Assembly: GCA_021805725.1 (NCBI GenBank) | Contig: JAJZEH010000097.1 | Coordinates: 1-7,396, forward strand | DNA length: 7,396 nucleotides | DNA from: Pseudomonadota bacterium | Lineage (GTDB): Bacteria; Pseudomonadota; Gammaproteobacteria; Burkholderiales; Ferrovaceae | Direction: 5' to 3' | Shown here: positions 1 to 6,293 of the stretch, piece by piece | How positions within the stretch are numbered: the first letter of the stretch is position 1 | Layout of the letters: every line of letters begins with the position of its first letter | Made by a program: the position numbers and the translations under genes | The notes under the pieces: model-generated | The model's database searches: none | What the model was told of the DNA's origin: nothing | The model's input: the letters and a program-made list of their open reading frames with translations, nothing else

Positions 1-1084
1 GTTCTTGCTGACCGAGTGGCAACCATTCACGATTGATGCGTTCGATCTGACGCGCCAGGGTGCCTTGTTCGGCCAGCATGGATTCAAGCTCGGCGGTATG
101 TTTGCGCACCATGGTTTCGCGCTCAGCGCTCACGCGTTCCAGCTCCTGCTGACGGGCTGCAATCTGGGGGTTCTGGCGGGACTGCGCGAAGACCGGAAGG
201 TCGAACGTGAATTGAACCGATACCATGTCGCCAAATGCCGGACCACGATGCTGATAATCCAGTTCGACGCCCCAGTCTGACTTTTTGGCAGCCTCGGCCA
301 TGGCAACCTCGGCCTTGGCCGAGGCTTCCTGCACGGTGAACACCGCAAGATCGGGGTGGCGATCCAGGTCGTGTCGCAAATGATCGGGACTGGGAGCGTA
401 CGCAGGGGGGGTACCGGTCAGCGGTTCGTTGGCAGCAGGGCCAACCCAACGTGCCAGGTCAGCTCTCGCCTTGGCCAGGTTTTGTTCCAGGTCATCGCGC
501 CGATCTTCCAACGCGATGACTTCCTGACGATACTGCAGGCTATCGCCACCCTTGCCTTGACCCGTCGCCAATCGCGCTGTTACTGCGGTGTCCAGGAGAT
601 GGTTTTCCGAATCGATCTCGTCCAGCAACGCGCGCTGTTGCTGCAGAAAATAAACCCTGAGCCACGCCAGCAGGGTTTGACGCTTTACAGCTAACCGCTC
701 AATTTCCAGCTCTGCCCCGGCCCGGGCCACGTTGGCTTCCGCGAGCCGGCGTGCAGCATCACGCTTGTCACCATTGGTGATTTCCTGCATGACCCCGATC
801 CGCTGCATGGTCATGAAATCACGCGTGCTGTTCCACGCTTCAGAACCCTGTACCGGCAAGTTGTCCACACCCATCACCAGCTTGGGGTCAGGCAATTCTC
901 CTGCTGAGACGCGTGCAGCGCGCGCGGCCGTGACGGTATTTTGGCGGCCTTTGAGCTCTGAGGCACGATCTTCGGCAATGCTAAGCGCCTCATCAAAGGT
1001 CAATGCGTGACTGATCGGGGCCAAGATGGTCAACAGGATAGCCAACACCAATCGCTGGCGAAGCGCTTTCGATATTCCAGACAT
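1..1084 (-). CDS. TolC-family outer-membrane efflux channel (CzcC/CusC-like), 3' end outside window
   Basis: The minus strand reads open from an ATG at 1084 to the left edge (361 codons, no stop). The family forms the outer-membrane and periplasmic tunnel of tripartite exporters, often of heavy-metal RND systems. Residues 1-27 are a signal peptide: basic start, a hydrophobic stretch from LVLAILLTILA, and a likely cut after SHA. The mature part opens with LTFDEALSIAED, typical of the first helix in this family. Further hallmarks are GELPDPKL (62-69), a long heptad-like helical region (about 105-215), HPDLAV (243-248) at the start of the second internal repeat, and LPVFAQSRQNPQI (296-308). Related proteins are usually a little over 400 residues, so I infer that some 50-80 are missing. 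GGAG lies about 10 nt upstream of the ATG. It follows the small Cys-rich gene by 75 nt, probably in one operon. The metal substrate is inferred only from that neighbour and from family resemblance. Confidence 0.9.
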   Translation of the reverse strand, partial: MSGISKALRQRLVLAILLTILAPISHALTFDEALSIAEDRASELKGRQNTVTAARAARVSAGELPDPKLVMGVDNLPVQGSEAWNSTRDFMTMQRIGVMQEITNGDKRDAARRLAEANVARAGAELEIERLAVKRQTLLAWLRVYFLQQQRALLDEIDSENHLLDTAVTARLATGQGKGGDSLQYRQEVIALEDRRDDLEQNLAKARADLARWVGPAANEPLTGTPPAYAPSPDHLRHDLDRHPDLAVFTVQEASAKAEVAMAEAAKKSDWGVELDYQHRGPAFGDMVSVQFTFDLPVFAQSRQNPQIAARQQELERVSAERETMVRKHTAELESMLAEQGTLARQIERINREWLPLGQQE

Positions 1085-1159
1085 GATGGTCTTTCTCCAG
1101 CAGATAACAGCACTCGTGTCGCAAACCGCAGCGACACGCCCTGGATATGAGGAGAAAAC

Positions 1160-1573
1160 CTAGATTCGGAAAACCTGGTACTGAATACGGAGCGGCGGCG
1201 AGCCCTCCATCATGGAAAGGAAACAGGAGCGAGTGAAGGCGCTGGTTAATGCTCCATTGCCAGCCATGGGCTGAAGCACTTCAAAAAGTGTGGCCAGATC
1301 TGCCAACGGAAGGTCTGGCACTGCCGAGATTTGATGCGACTGCGCGGATTGTTGGCAATGGGCGAGGCACAGCGGCGAAGGCTGGTCGTCCTCAGTGGTG
1401 GGCAAACCTTCCATTCCGGTGCAGTCTGCCGGCATCGGCGCTGACATCATGACCCGTTTGCTGGAAACAGGTGATTGTGGAGAGCATGCGTGCGCCACCA
1501 TCATGAACTGGGTCCATGTCAGCATCATGATCAAAAACAAAGAAATCTGAAGGCGCGTTTTTTTTCTGTACAT
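1160..1573 (-). CDS. Small secreted Cys/His/Met-rich protein, possibly metal-related
   Basis: This 137-residue protein has a basic start (MYRKKTR) and a hydrophobic segment (about 9-27, LQISLFLIMMLTW) ending in AHA, which fits a signal peptide cut before Cys30. The mature part has five cysteines (30, 51, 69, 73, 117), including a C-L-A-H-C motif at 69-73, with His72 and His80 and many methionines (MM-x3-M at 42-47, MM at 121-122). These are all potential soft-metal ligands. It ends in PPLRIQYQVFRI. I recognise the general look of small proteins encoded at the front of copper/RND efflux operons but cannot assign a named family. The frame can extend to GTG at 1579. I prefer ATG at 1573 because GAG lies 5 nt upstream. 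It precedes the TolC-like gene by 75 nt on the same strand. A metal-sensing or metal-binding role is inference. Confidence 0.65.
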   Translation of the reverse strand: MYRKKTRLQISLFLIMMLTWTQFMMVAHACSPQSPVSSKRVMMSAPMPADCTGMEGLPTTEDDQPSPLCLAHCQQSAQSHQISAVPDLPLADLATLFEVLQPMAGNGALTSAFTRSCFLSMMEGSPPLRIQYQVFRI

Positions 1574-1581
1574 GACCACTC

Positions 1582-1609
1582 ATCGTAGCAGAGTCTCAAG
1601 AAAATTCAA
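1582..1609 (-). promoter_or_regulatory. Possible promoter of the TolC-like operon
   Basis: On the minus strand, TTGAAT (1609-1604) and TACGAT (1587-1582) are separated by 16 bp. The -10 lies so close to the ATG at 1573 that the transcript would have almost no leader, so this is a weak candidate. No stronger sigma70 pair was seen in 1580-1760. Confidence 0.22.
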
Positions 1610-1757
1610 AGGTAACGCTGGGGCAACACGCATCGCTGATTAACAGCAACCATGAGCTTTTCCATGCAACTGAACCGGTAAACAGGGAACAGTGCCGTAC
1701 GAGCATTAGACACAACAATCACCCGCTTTGGGGCTCAACACCGTTTCGTGGAAGCTT

Positions 1758-1776
1758 TATATCATCTTGTGATATA
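1758..1776. promoter_or_regulatory. Inverted repeat upstream of nnrS, candidate operator
   Basis: A perfect 7-bp inverted repeat, TATATCA / TGATATA, with a 5-nt spacer (TCTTG) sits 34 nt before the nnrS ATG. Its right arm overlaps a -10-like TATAGT (1773-1778). There is no good -35, which would fit an activator-dependent promoter or a repressor site. nnrS genes in other bacteria are controlled by nitric-oxide-responsive regulators of the FNR/CRP family or by NsrR. This repeat does not match the standard TTGAT-N4-ATCAA FNR-type box, so the regulator is unknown. Confidence 0.4.
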
Positions 1777-1809
1777 GTTGCCAGACGGGACGCCAGGGTC
1801 GAGTCAACC

Positions 1810-3000
1810 ATGAACACGCCGGACGACGTCAGGGAATTCAGAAAACTGCAGCGCGCAACGCGTGCACTATGGAATTTGGGATTTCGCCCATTTTACCTGC
1901 TGGCAGCCACTTTCAGCGTTTTCAGCATCCTGCTCTGGACCGTGCAATTCTCGGGGCTTCTCCCCATTTCGTACCTCCAGGGTTCTGTATGGCACGCTCA
2001 CGAAATGTTGTTCGGGTATGTCACTGCGGTCATCGCAGGCTTTCTGTTGACGGCCGTTCGCGCGTGGACGAATCAGAACACCGCAACTGGTTTGCCGTTG
2101 ATGGCCCTGGCAGGGCTCTGGCTTGCTGGAAGGATCCTCGTGCTGACGCCGTTTTCCACCACGGCAACACTCATCAATGCCGCCTTCCCTGCAGCCGTGG
2201 CGGTCGCGATCGGCATTCCCTTGCTTCGGACACGCAACGTGCGCAACTATTTTTTCGTGGGACTGCTGGTGTTGATGAGCGCGCTCATCCTGGTCATGCA
2301 CCTGGCCCCGGAAGGCACGATGGGGCTTTCTCCGCACATGGACCTGCAACTCGCGCTGGACGTGGTGCTGTTCATCATGGCGGTCATGGGCGGCCGGGTA
2401 ATTCCGATGTTCACCAACAATGGCATCCCTGGCGCCCATGCAATGCGTCAACCGCTGGTGGAAAAATGGGCACTGGGTTCGATTATGGTGTTGTTCGCAG
2501 CAGACCTGCTGCAACTTCCGCACACCCTGATCGCCGCGATTGTGCTGATAGCTGCGTTGGCGCAAGGGGTTCGTCTCTATCTTTGGAATCCATGGCGTAC
2601 GCTTGCAACGCCCCTGGTATGGATACTGCATACCGCCTATGCGTGGATCGTCATCCATCTCATCCTGCGCGGGTTTTCTGAACTGGGACTGTTGACCGGA
2701 TCCTATGCCACACATGCCCTGACGGTAGGCGCAATTGGTGGATTAACGCTGGGTATGATGACCCGCACCGCCCGTGGCCATACGGGCCGGCCGCTGGTGG
2801 CAGATCATGTTGAGCTGGCCATGTTCCTTCTGATACAAGCGGCGGCAGTGACGCGCGTTTTTGGCGGCATGATCTTTCCTACCCTCTACATTGCCAGCAT
2901 TGTGCTGTCTGGCGTACTTTGGGCACTGGCGTTGGGTTTATACGCATTTCGCTACTGGCCCATACTGACGCGCCCCAGACTGGACGGCAGACCAGGCTAG
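1810..3000 (+). CDS. nnrS: NnrS family haem/copper membrane protein
   Basis: This 396-residue polytopic inner-membrane protein has about 12 hydrophobic segments. NnrS proteins are linked to nitric oxide and nitrosative-stress tolerance and have been described as containing haem and copper. Family signatures are clear: WNLGFRPFYLLA (21-32), WHAHEMLFGY (61-70), GGRVIPMFTNN (194-204), and the block at 301-329, which starts THALTVGAIGG, continues LGMMTRTARGHTGRPL and contains conserved histidines that may be metal or haem ligands. Length is normal and the gene looks intact. The start is supported by the usual short cytoplasmic tail before WNLGFRPF; the ribosome site is weak (GGGTCGAG just upstream). 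A SirB2-family gene follows after 19 nt, a common partner arrangement. Expression may depend on the inverted repeat at 1758-1776. No denitrification enzyme is visible in this window, so a stress-protection role is likelier than one in respiration; that is inference. Confidence 0.93.
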   Translation: MNTPDDVREFRKLQRATRALWNLGFRPFYLLAATFSVFSILLWTVQFSGLLPISYLQGSVWHAHEMLFGYVTAVIAGFLLTAVRAWTNQNTATGLPLMALAGLWLAGRILVLTPFSTTATLINAAFPAAVAVAIGIPLLRTRNVRNYFFVGLLVLMSALILVMHLAPEGTMGLSPHMDLQLALDVVLFIMAVMGGRVIPMFTNNGIPGAHAMRQPLVEKWALGSIMVLFAADLLQLPHTLIAAIVLIAALAQGVRLYLWNPWRTLATPLVWILHTAYAWIVIHLILRGFSELGLLTGSYATHALTVGAIGGLTLGMMTRTARGHTGRPLVADHVELAMFLLIQAAAVTRVFGGMIFPTLYIASIVLSGVLWALALGLYAFRYWPILTRPRLDGRPG

Positions 3001-3019
3001 CAACACTTTTGGACAAATC

Positions 3020-3394
3020 ATGATTTACCCGTGGCTCAAACCTCTGCACATCTTCCTGGTGGTTAGCACCTACGCGCTATTCTTTCTAAGGGGCATTTGG
3101 CGTTTCCGTGAATCACCCCTCCTACAAAACAGATGGTCCAAAACCGTGCCACACATCGTTGATACGCTATTACTGCTCAGTGCGATTGCACTGGCGATAA
3201 CGATCCATCAATACCCGTTTGTTGACACCTGGATGACAGCCAAGGTGCTGGGGTTGCTACTGTATATTGGATTGGGTTTTGTCGCACTGCATCGCGGCAC
3301 AAGGAAAGTAACGCGTATTTATTCCTGGTTGGGAGCACAGGCCGTGTTTTTGTACATTGTTCTGGTGGCCATTACCCACAATCCAATTCCATGA
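3020..3394 (+). CDS. SirB2 family small membrane protein
   Basis: This 124-residue protein has four predicted membrane segments (about 8-26, 46-64, 75-91, 104-121). It shows the features of the SirB2 (invasion regulator SirB-like) family: an early His10 in KPLHIFLVV, FFLRGIW (21-27), PHIVDTLLLLSAI (44-56), TAKVLGLLLYIGLG (73-86) and a conserved His91-Arg92-Gly93. Molecular function is not established for the family; the name comes from a Salmonella locus affecting invasion-gene expression and does not imply virulence here. It lies 19 nt after nnrS on the same strand and is probably co-transcribed. A strong terminator begins 38 nt after its stop, so it is the last gene of the unit. The ribosome site is weak (GGAC 8 nt before the ATG). 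Confidence 0.88.
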   Translation: MIYPWLKPLHIFLVVSTYALFFLRGIWRFRESPLLQNRWSKTVPHIVDTLLLLSAIALAITIHQYPFVDTWMTAKVLGLLLYIGLGFVALHRGTRKVTRIYSWLGAQAVFLYIVLVAITHNPIP

Positions 3395-3431
3395 TGGCGG
3401 CTATTCTCTTCAGCAGTGTGCCGCGTTCAGT

Positions 3432-3461
3432 AAAAAGGCCACCCCTGCGGGTGGCCTTTTT
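3432..3461. terminator. Bidirectional rho-independent terminator
   Basis: Perfect 13-bp inverted repeat: AAAAAGGCCACCC (3432-3444), loop CTGC, GGGTGGCCTTTTT (3449-3461). GC-rich stem flanked by A5 and T5, so it works on both strands. It separates the convergent nnrS-SirB2 unit (stop at 3394) from the ketopantoate-reductase-like gene (stop at 3491). Confidence 0.93.
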
Positions 3462-3490
3462 ACCTTGGGCTGGAGAATGAGCAAGCGCGC

Positions 3491-4588
3491 TCAAGCTGCC
3501 TTGGGATGCAGTCGTTCCATGCGGTTTGCCTCCAGCCGCTCATCGATGAGATGCACAATTTCGTCGAGCTCCCGAAGTTGCCTGCCCTCGCTTCTGGCAA
3601 TCATCTGCACCAATTGGTCCACTCGCTCAATCTGGGTTGCCCCTCCAGACAAAGCTCTTGCCACGGAAGACGGGCTCGCCAGGTTGCTGGCAGCATTGGC
3701 ATACTTATCGAAAGGAACGAGATCTTCAGAACGGGCCCCCAGCGATATGCACAAATCGCAGACCCATTGGTAGATGCGGCGAGACAAGTTGACATCAGAA
3801 TGTACCGCTTCCTTGATGGGGCGAATGCCGACAGGAGTGACACAGCGATAATTTCCGGCAATCAGCATGCTCCACTTTGCCAGGGGCACAAACAATGAAT
3901 CATGGACTTTCAGTTTAACGGGCAACTCAACCCACTGTCCGTTCAGAGGCCACCGGGCAGCTTCGATGTAAGCGGCAACACGCTGCAGCAGTCGATTGTG
4001 CGCATCGTTTGCGAAAGCCGCCGCCTTGAAATTTGTGGGAAGCCGCACCTGCAGCACATTTTGCCCTTCATCAGCGGGCCGGAACGCCTGGGGATCCGGG
4101 CTGCAAAGCGTCATGCAGTCAGGATCAAATTCGTCCCACACCGTTGCATCGGTGTAGCACGCCTCCAGGCCCGCCGTGTTCAGTCCCGGGATGCGGGAGA
4201 GATAGGGCAATGGCGGCATGTTCATAATCGAAACCGTGGGCAGTCGTTTCAACGCAACCTGTTTGAGCAGCTGGCGCACATCGGCGGCTTGATATTGCGG
4301 TTCCTGCATCGCCAGTACGACCAGATCGACACCTTCCAGATCGACTGCCGAGGGCACCTCTGCCGTGATTCTGCCCAATAGTTGCTGGGACCGGATTTCC
4401 ACAAGTTCCGTATGCCCTTTGACGGGCATACGAACCAGCGTTCCAGCCCTGTTGATCAGTTCGGCCTCGGCCGGCAGACAAACCAGTTGTGCGTCAAGGC
4501 CTGCCATGGCCAGTTTGGTAGCGAAAAGGGAACCGTACGATGCGCCAAAAATCAGCACGCGGACAGGATAGATGTCCTCAAGATTCAT
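3491..4588 (-). CDS. Ketopantoate-reductase-like (ApbA/PanE superfamily) protein, divergent; under a glycine riboswitch
   Basis: The product has 365 residues. The N-terminal half looks like a Rossmann dinucleotide fold: PVRVLIFGASYGSLFATKLAMAG (8-30), then VDLVVLAMQEPQ (87-98). The C-terminal half is helical and keeps the layout of the ApbA C-terminal domain: LAKWSMLIAGN (237-246) and SPSSVARALSGGATQIERVD (305-324). By eye, the binding loop is GASYGS where ketopantoate reductases have GxGxxG. The K-x3-N-x3-N catalytic block keeps Lys238 and Asn246 but has Leu242 in place of the first Asn. The usual T-E-I-D/E is T-Q-I-E (318-321). It is also longer than typical PanE (about 300 residues). A housekeeping panE role is therefore doubtful; a related oxidoreductase or opine-type enzyme is possible. 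I chose ATG 4588 (GGGAG 8 nt upstream) over TTG at 4603. It is a single-gene unit ending at the shared terminator. Confidence 0.8.
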   Translation of the reverse strand: MNLEDIYPVRVLIFGASYGSLFATKLAMAGLDAQLVCLPAEAELINRAGTLVRMPVKGHTELVEIRSQQLLGRITAEVPSAVDLEGVDLVVLAMQEPQYQAADVRQLLKQVALKRLPTVSIMNMPPLPYLSRIPGLNTAGLEACYTDATVWDEFDPDCMTLCSPDPQAFRPADEGQNVLQVRLPTNFKAAAFANDAHNRLLQRVAAYIEAARWPLNGQWVELPVKLKVHDSLFVPLAKWSMLIAGNYRCVTPVGIRPIKEAVHSDVNLSRRIYQWVCDLCISLGARSEDLVPFDKYANAASNLASPSSVARALSGGATQIERVDQLVQMIARSEGRQLRELDEIVHLIDERLEANRMERLHPKAA

Positions 4589-4596
4589 GATGGAGT

Positions 4597-4659
4597 CTCC
4601 CAAGCATGGTCCGTAGCTGGAATGGAGAGAACGAACGCAACCATACCGCTACGGTTGCC
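4597..4659 (-). promoter_or_regulatory. Expression platform of the glycine riboswitch, alternative hairpins before the Shine-Dalgarno
   Basis: Reading the minus-strand RNA, two hairpins share bases and cannot form together. GCAACC (4658-4653) pairs with GGUUGC (4642-4637), and CCGUAGC (4654-4648) pairs with GCUACGG (4617-4611). In addition UCUCC (4628-4624) can pair with GGAGA of the Shine-Dalgarno (4600-4596). There is no U-tract after either hairpin, so control of translation is likelier than termination. The first hairpin also competes with outer P1 pairing of the second aptamer (GCCG 4756-4753 with CGGC 4660-4657). Which state is ON cannot be decided by eye. Confidence 0.5.
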
Positions 4660-4848
4660 GCTCCCCCTGTCCTTGATACCTGAGAGATTCACGACTAGCG
4701 ACTGCTAAGCGCTTGCTCCTTCGGTGCATCGCCAAGGCGATGGCTCTCCAGACGGCGTATTGAAGTGCAGTACTTTCCTTGCGGATACCTGAGCGTTTAT
4801 GGGAGATTGCGCCTTCGGTGGAGGATTTGCATCCTCGCTCTCCTGCAC
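4657..4848 (-). promoter_or_regulatory. Tandem glycine riboswitch (two aptamers)
   Basis: The minus-strand leader shows the conserved glycine-aptamer core twice. Aptamer 1 (4848-4765) has a perfect P1 (GUGCAG with CUGCAC), then GGAGAG (4843-4838), CACCGAAGG (4820-4812) and GCUCAGGUA (4794-4786). Aptamer 2 (about 4756-4657) has GGAGAG (4749-4744), CACCGAAGG (4726-4718), CUCUCAGGUA (4686-4677) and GGACAGGGGG (4672-4663). An 8-nt linker (UUCAAUAC) joins them, as is usual for the tandem form. Glycine riboswitches bind glycine and normally raise expression of glycine-cleavage (gcv) genes or transporters when glycine is abundant. Here the only downstream gene is the ketopantoate-reductase-like protein at 3491-4588. 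No gcv gene is in the window. All core motifs are intact, so the RNA looks functional. Confidence 0.95.
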
Positions 4849-4892
4849 GGAAATGATTGTACTCCAATTCGAAGGGTTGCACGAGCGCATGA

Positions 4893-4920
4893 AAAATAAG
4901 CGCTATGGCTGAATAGGCAA
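4893..4920 (-). promoter_or_regulatory. Candidate promoter for the riboswitch transcript
   Basis: On the minus strand, TTGCCT (4920-4915) and TATTTT (4898-4893) are 16 bp apart and would start RNA about 35-40 nt before aptamer 1. The -10 is a poor match, so this is a placement guess supported mainly by position. No coding capacity is seen in the 412-nt gap 4589-5000 apart from the riboswitch leader and promoters. Confidence 0.3.
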
Positions 4921-5000
4921 AACGATTTGGAGTAGGATGCGCAGGGTGGGCGTGCTACTTGGACAGTCTGTTAGATCAACACTTTTGTTAAGGAACCACT

Positions 5001-5513
5001 ATGTCAACCAAATCCGCTTTTGTTACACCCATCGTAGAAATTCTCCTGGCCGAGTTGAAAAAGATCAAGGGAATCAAAATCAAAAAACGCGCATCTGCCG
5101 AGCTGACCAAAGTGCTTCGAGACAGCATTAAAATCATCAAGGATGACGCCGTGGTGGCAACGAAGCCAAAAGTTGCCGCCAAAAAGCCAGCTACCAGGAA
5201 GGTAGCCACCACAAAATCAGTAGTCAAAAAAACCGTGGCCAGAAAACCTGCCGCCAAAAAGACAGCTACCAGTAAACCTGTCGCCAAAAAAACCGTGGCC
5301 AGTAAACCTGCTGCCAAAAAGCCAGCCACCAGGAAGGTAGCCACCACAAAATCAGTAGTCAAAAAAACCGTGACTGCAAAGGCTGCACCCAAAAAAACAG
5401 TTGCCAGGAAAACCGCTGTCAAGAAGCCTGTTTCAGTGATGCCCATTACCTCGGCGCCTACCCCTGAGTCGCCAGTATCCTCGACGCCGGTCGCAGAGAA
5501 ACAAGCCAGTTGA
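5001..5513 (+). CDS. Histone H1-like, Lys/Ala-rich DNA-binding protein
   Basis: The 170-residue product is very basic. Residues 1-50 form a non-repetitive, probably helical head (including VEILLAELKKIKGIKIKKR). Residues 51-143 are a low-complexity tail built from short units such as AAKKPATRKVA, KSVVKKTVA and RKPAAKKT, resembling the C-terminal tail of eukaryotic histone H1 and the AlgP/H1-like tails of proteobacteria. Residues 144-170 lose the lysines and become Ser/Pro/Thr-rich. Such proteins bind DNA without strong sequence preference and are thought to act in nucleoid structure. A good ribosome site (AAGGA, 4990-4994) supports the start. Repeat number in these tails is often variable between strains. 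The membrane-protein gene follows after 18 nt and may be co-transcribed. Exact role unknown. Confidence 0.85.
   Translation: MSTKSAFVTPIVEILLAELKKIKGIKIKKRASAELTKVLRDSIKIIKDDAVVATKPKVAAKKPATRKVATTKSVVKKTVARKPAAKKTATSKPVAKKTVASKPAAKKPATRKVATTKSVVKKTVTAKAAPKKTVARKTAVKKPVSVMPITSAPTPESPVSSTPVAEKQAS
5178..5372 (+). repeat. Direct 60-nt repeat inside the H1-like gene
   Basis: Bases 5178-5237 recur at 5313-5372 with a single silent difference (T at 5192, C at 5327), an offset of 135 nt or 45 codons. The repeat encodes residues 60-79 and again 105-124. Near-identity at the DNA level indicates recent duplication and makes in-frame expansion or contraction by recombination plausible. Confidence 0.9.
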
Positions 5514-5531
5514 TCTCTTGCTGATCATCAC

Positions 5532-6293
5532 ATGACAAAAGTTGCAGAGCCTGTTCTGAGCAAAGTTCCAGAAGTCACACTGACATTCTGGATCATCAAG
5601 ATAGCGGCCACCACGCTCGGCGAAACCGGCGGGGATGCTGTATCCATGTCGATGAACTTCGGATATCTGCTGGGGACCGTCCTGTTCGCAGCCATATTTT
5701 TCATGGCTGTGGTCGCCCAGGTCAGGGCCAGGCATTTTCATCCATTGCTGTACTGGCTTACCATCATTGCAACGACAACCGTGGGAACGACGCTGGCCGA
5801 TTTTGCAGACCGGTCACTCGGTATTGGCTATAGCGGGGGCGCATCCCTGTTGTTTGTACTCTTGCTCGGTTCCCTGGCTGTCTGGTACAAGTCCCTCGGT
5901 TCCGTATCTGTCAGTACGGTCAGTTCACCGAAAGCTGAAATGTTTTACTGGGTCACCATCATGTTTTCACAGACCCTGGGTACCGCACTGGGGGATTGGA
6001 CTGCAGACACAGCAGGGCTGGGGTATGGTGGTGGGGCAATCGTCTTTAGCCTGCTTCTGGGTGTCGTGGTGGCAGGGTATTTCTGGACGAACATTTCCAG
6101 AACCCTGCTTTTTTGGGGAGCGTTTATCCTGACGCGACCACTTGGGGCTGTAGTCGGTGACTTTCTCGACAAACCGTTAGATGCTGGCGGATTGGCGTTA
6201 AGCCGCTATACCGCATCTGTGGCGCTCATCGCCTTCATTCTCGCTGCCCTGGCAATATTTCCCCAGCATGCCGGAAAAACGGCCGGACATTAA
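5532..6293 (+). CDS. Multi-pass membrane protein with DUF347 repeats (COG4705-like)
   Basis: This 253-residue hydrophobic protein is built from four copies of one unit: an aromatic-Trp pair, a membrane helix, then T/P-x-LG or VG with a conserved Asp. Copies begin at FWIIKIAATTLGETGGD (19-35), YWLTIIATTTVGTTLAD (74-90), YWVTIMFSQTLGTALGD (139-155) and FWGAFILTRPLGAVVGD (194-210). The two middle copies continue with GIGYSGG and GLGYGGG. The opening KVPEVTLTFWIIKI and GETGGDAVSMS are typical of the uncharacterised COG4705 family. Conserved acidic residues at membrane ends could suggest cation handling, but no function is established. It lies 18 nt after the H1-like gene. There is no clear Shine-Dalgarno before the ATG, so translation may be coupled to the upstream gene. 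No convincing terminator follows. Confidence 0.85.
   Translation: MTKVAEPVLSKVPEVTLTFWIIKIAATTLGETGGDAVSMSMNFGYLLGTVLFAAIFFMAVVAQVRARHFHPLLYWLTIIATTTVGTTLADFADRSLGIGYSGGASLLFVLLLGSLAVWYKSLGSVSVSTVSSPKAEMFYWVTIMFSQTLGTALGDWTADTAGLGYGGGAIVFSLLLGVVVAGYFWTNISRTLLFWGAFILTRPLGAVVGDFLDKPLDAGGLALSRYTASVALIAFILAALAIFPQHAGKTAGH

Noticed and set aside
5..1010. Several plus-strand open frames (5-280, 356-694, 732-1010)
   Set aside because: They lie antisense to the TolC-family gene, which has a full signal peptide and family motifs; the plus-strand products show no recognisable features.
1756..1778. FNR-type box (TTGAT-N4-ATCAA) at nnrS
   Set aside because: The repeat is TATATCA-N5-TGATATA, with different half-sites and spacing.
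1867..2715. Long overlapping frames in nnrS (minus 1867-2715, plus 1869-2681)
   Set aside because: Products are rich in Arg/His/Gln/Gly without domains, and they overlap the clear NnrS frame; shadows of a long GC-rich gene.
3506..4708. Plus-strand frames opposite the ketopantoate-reductase-like gene
   Set aside because: Antisense shadows with no motifs or ribosome sites; the minus-strand protein shows a Rossmann fold and an ApbA-type C-terminus.
4649..4890. Short minus-strand open frames (77 and 61 aa)
   Set aside because: They fall inside the glycine riboswitch; the conserved structure is RNA, not coding.
5160..5420. Repeated units resembling a CRISPR or tandem-repeat array
   Set aside because: Repeats are in-frame coding units of the H1-like tail without uniform repeat length or unique spacers.
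4988..5446. Minus-strand frame with a repetitive hydrophobic Phe/Leu/Val-rich product (152 aa)
   Set aside because: Artefact of reading Lys/Ala-rich codons backwards; the plus-strand H1-like gene has a good ribosome site and family-like composition.
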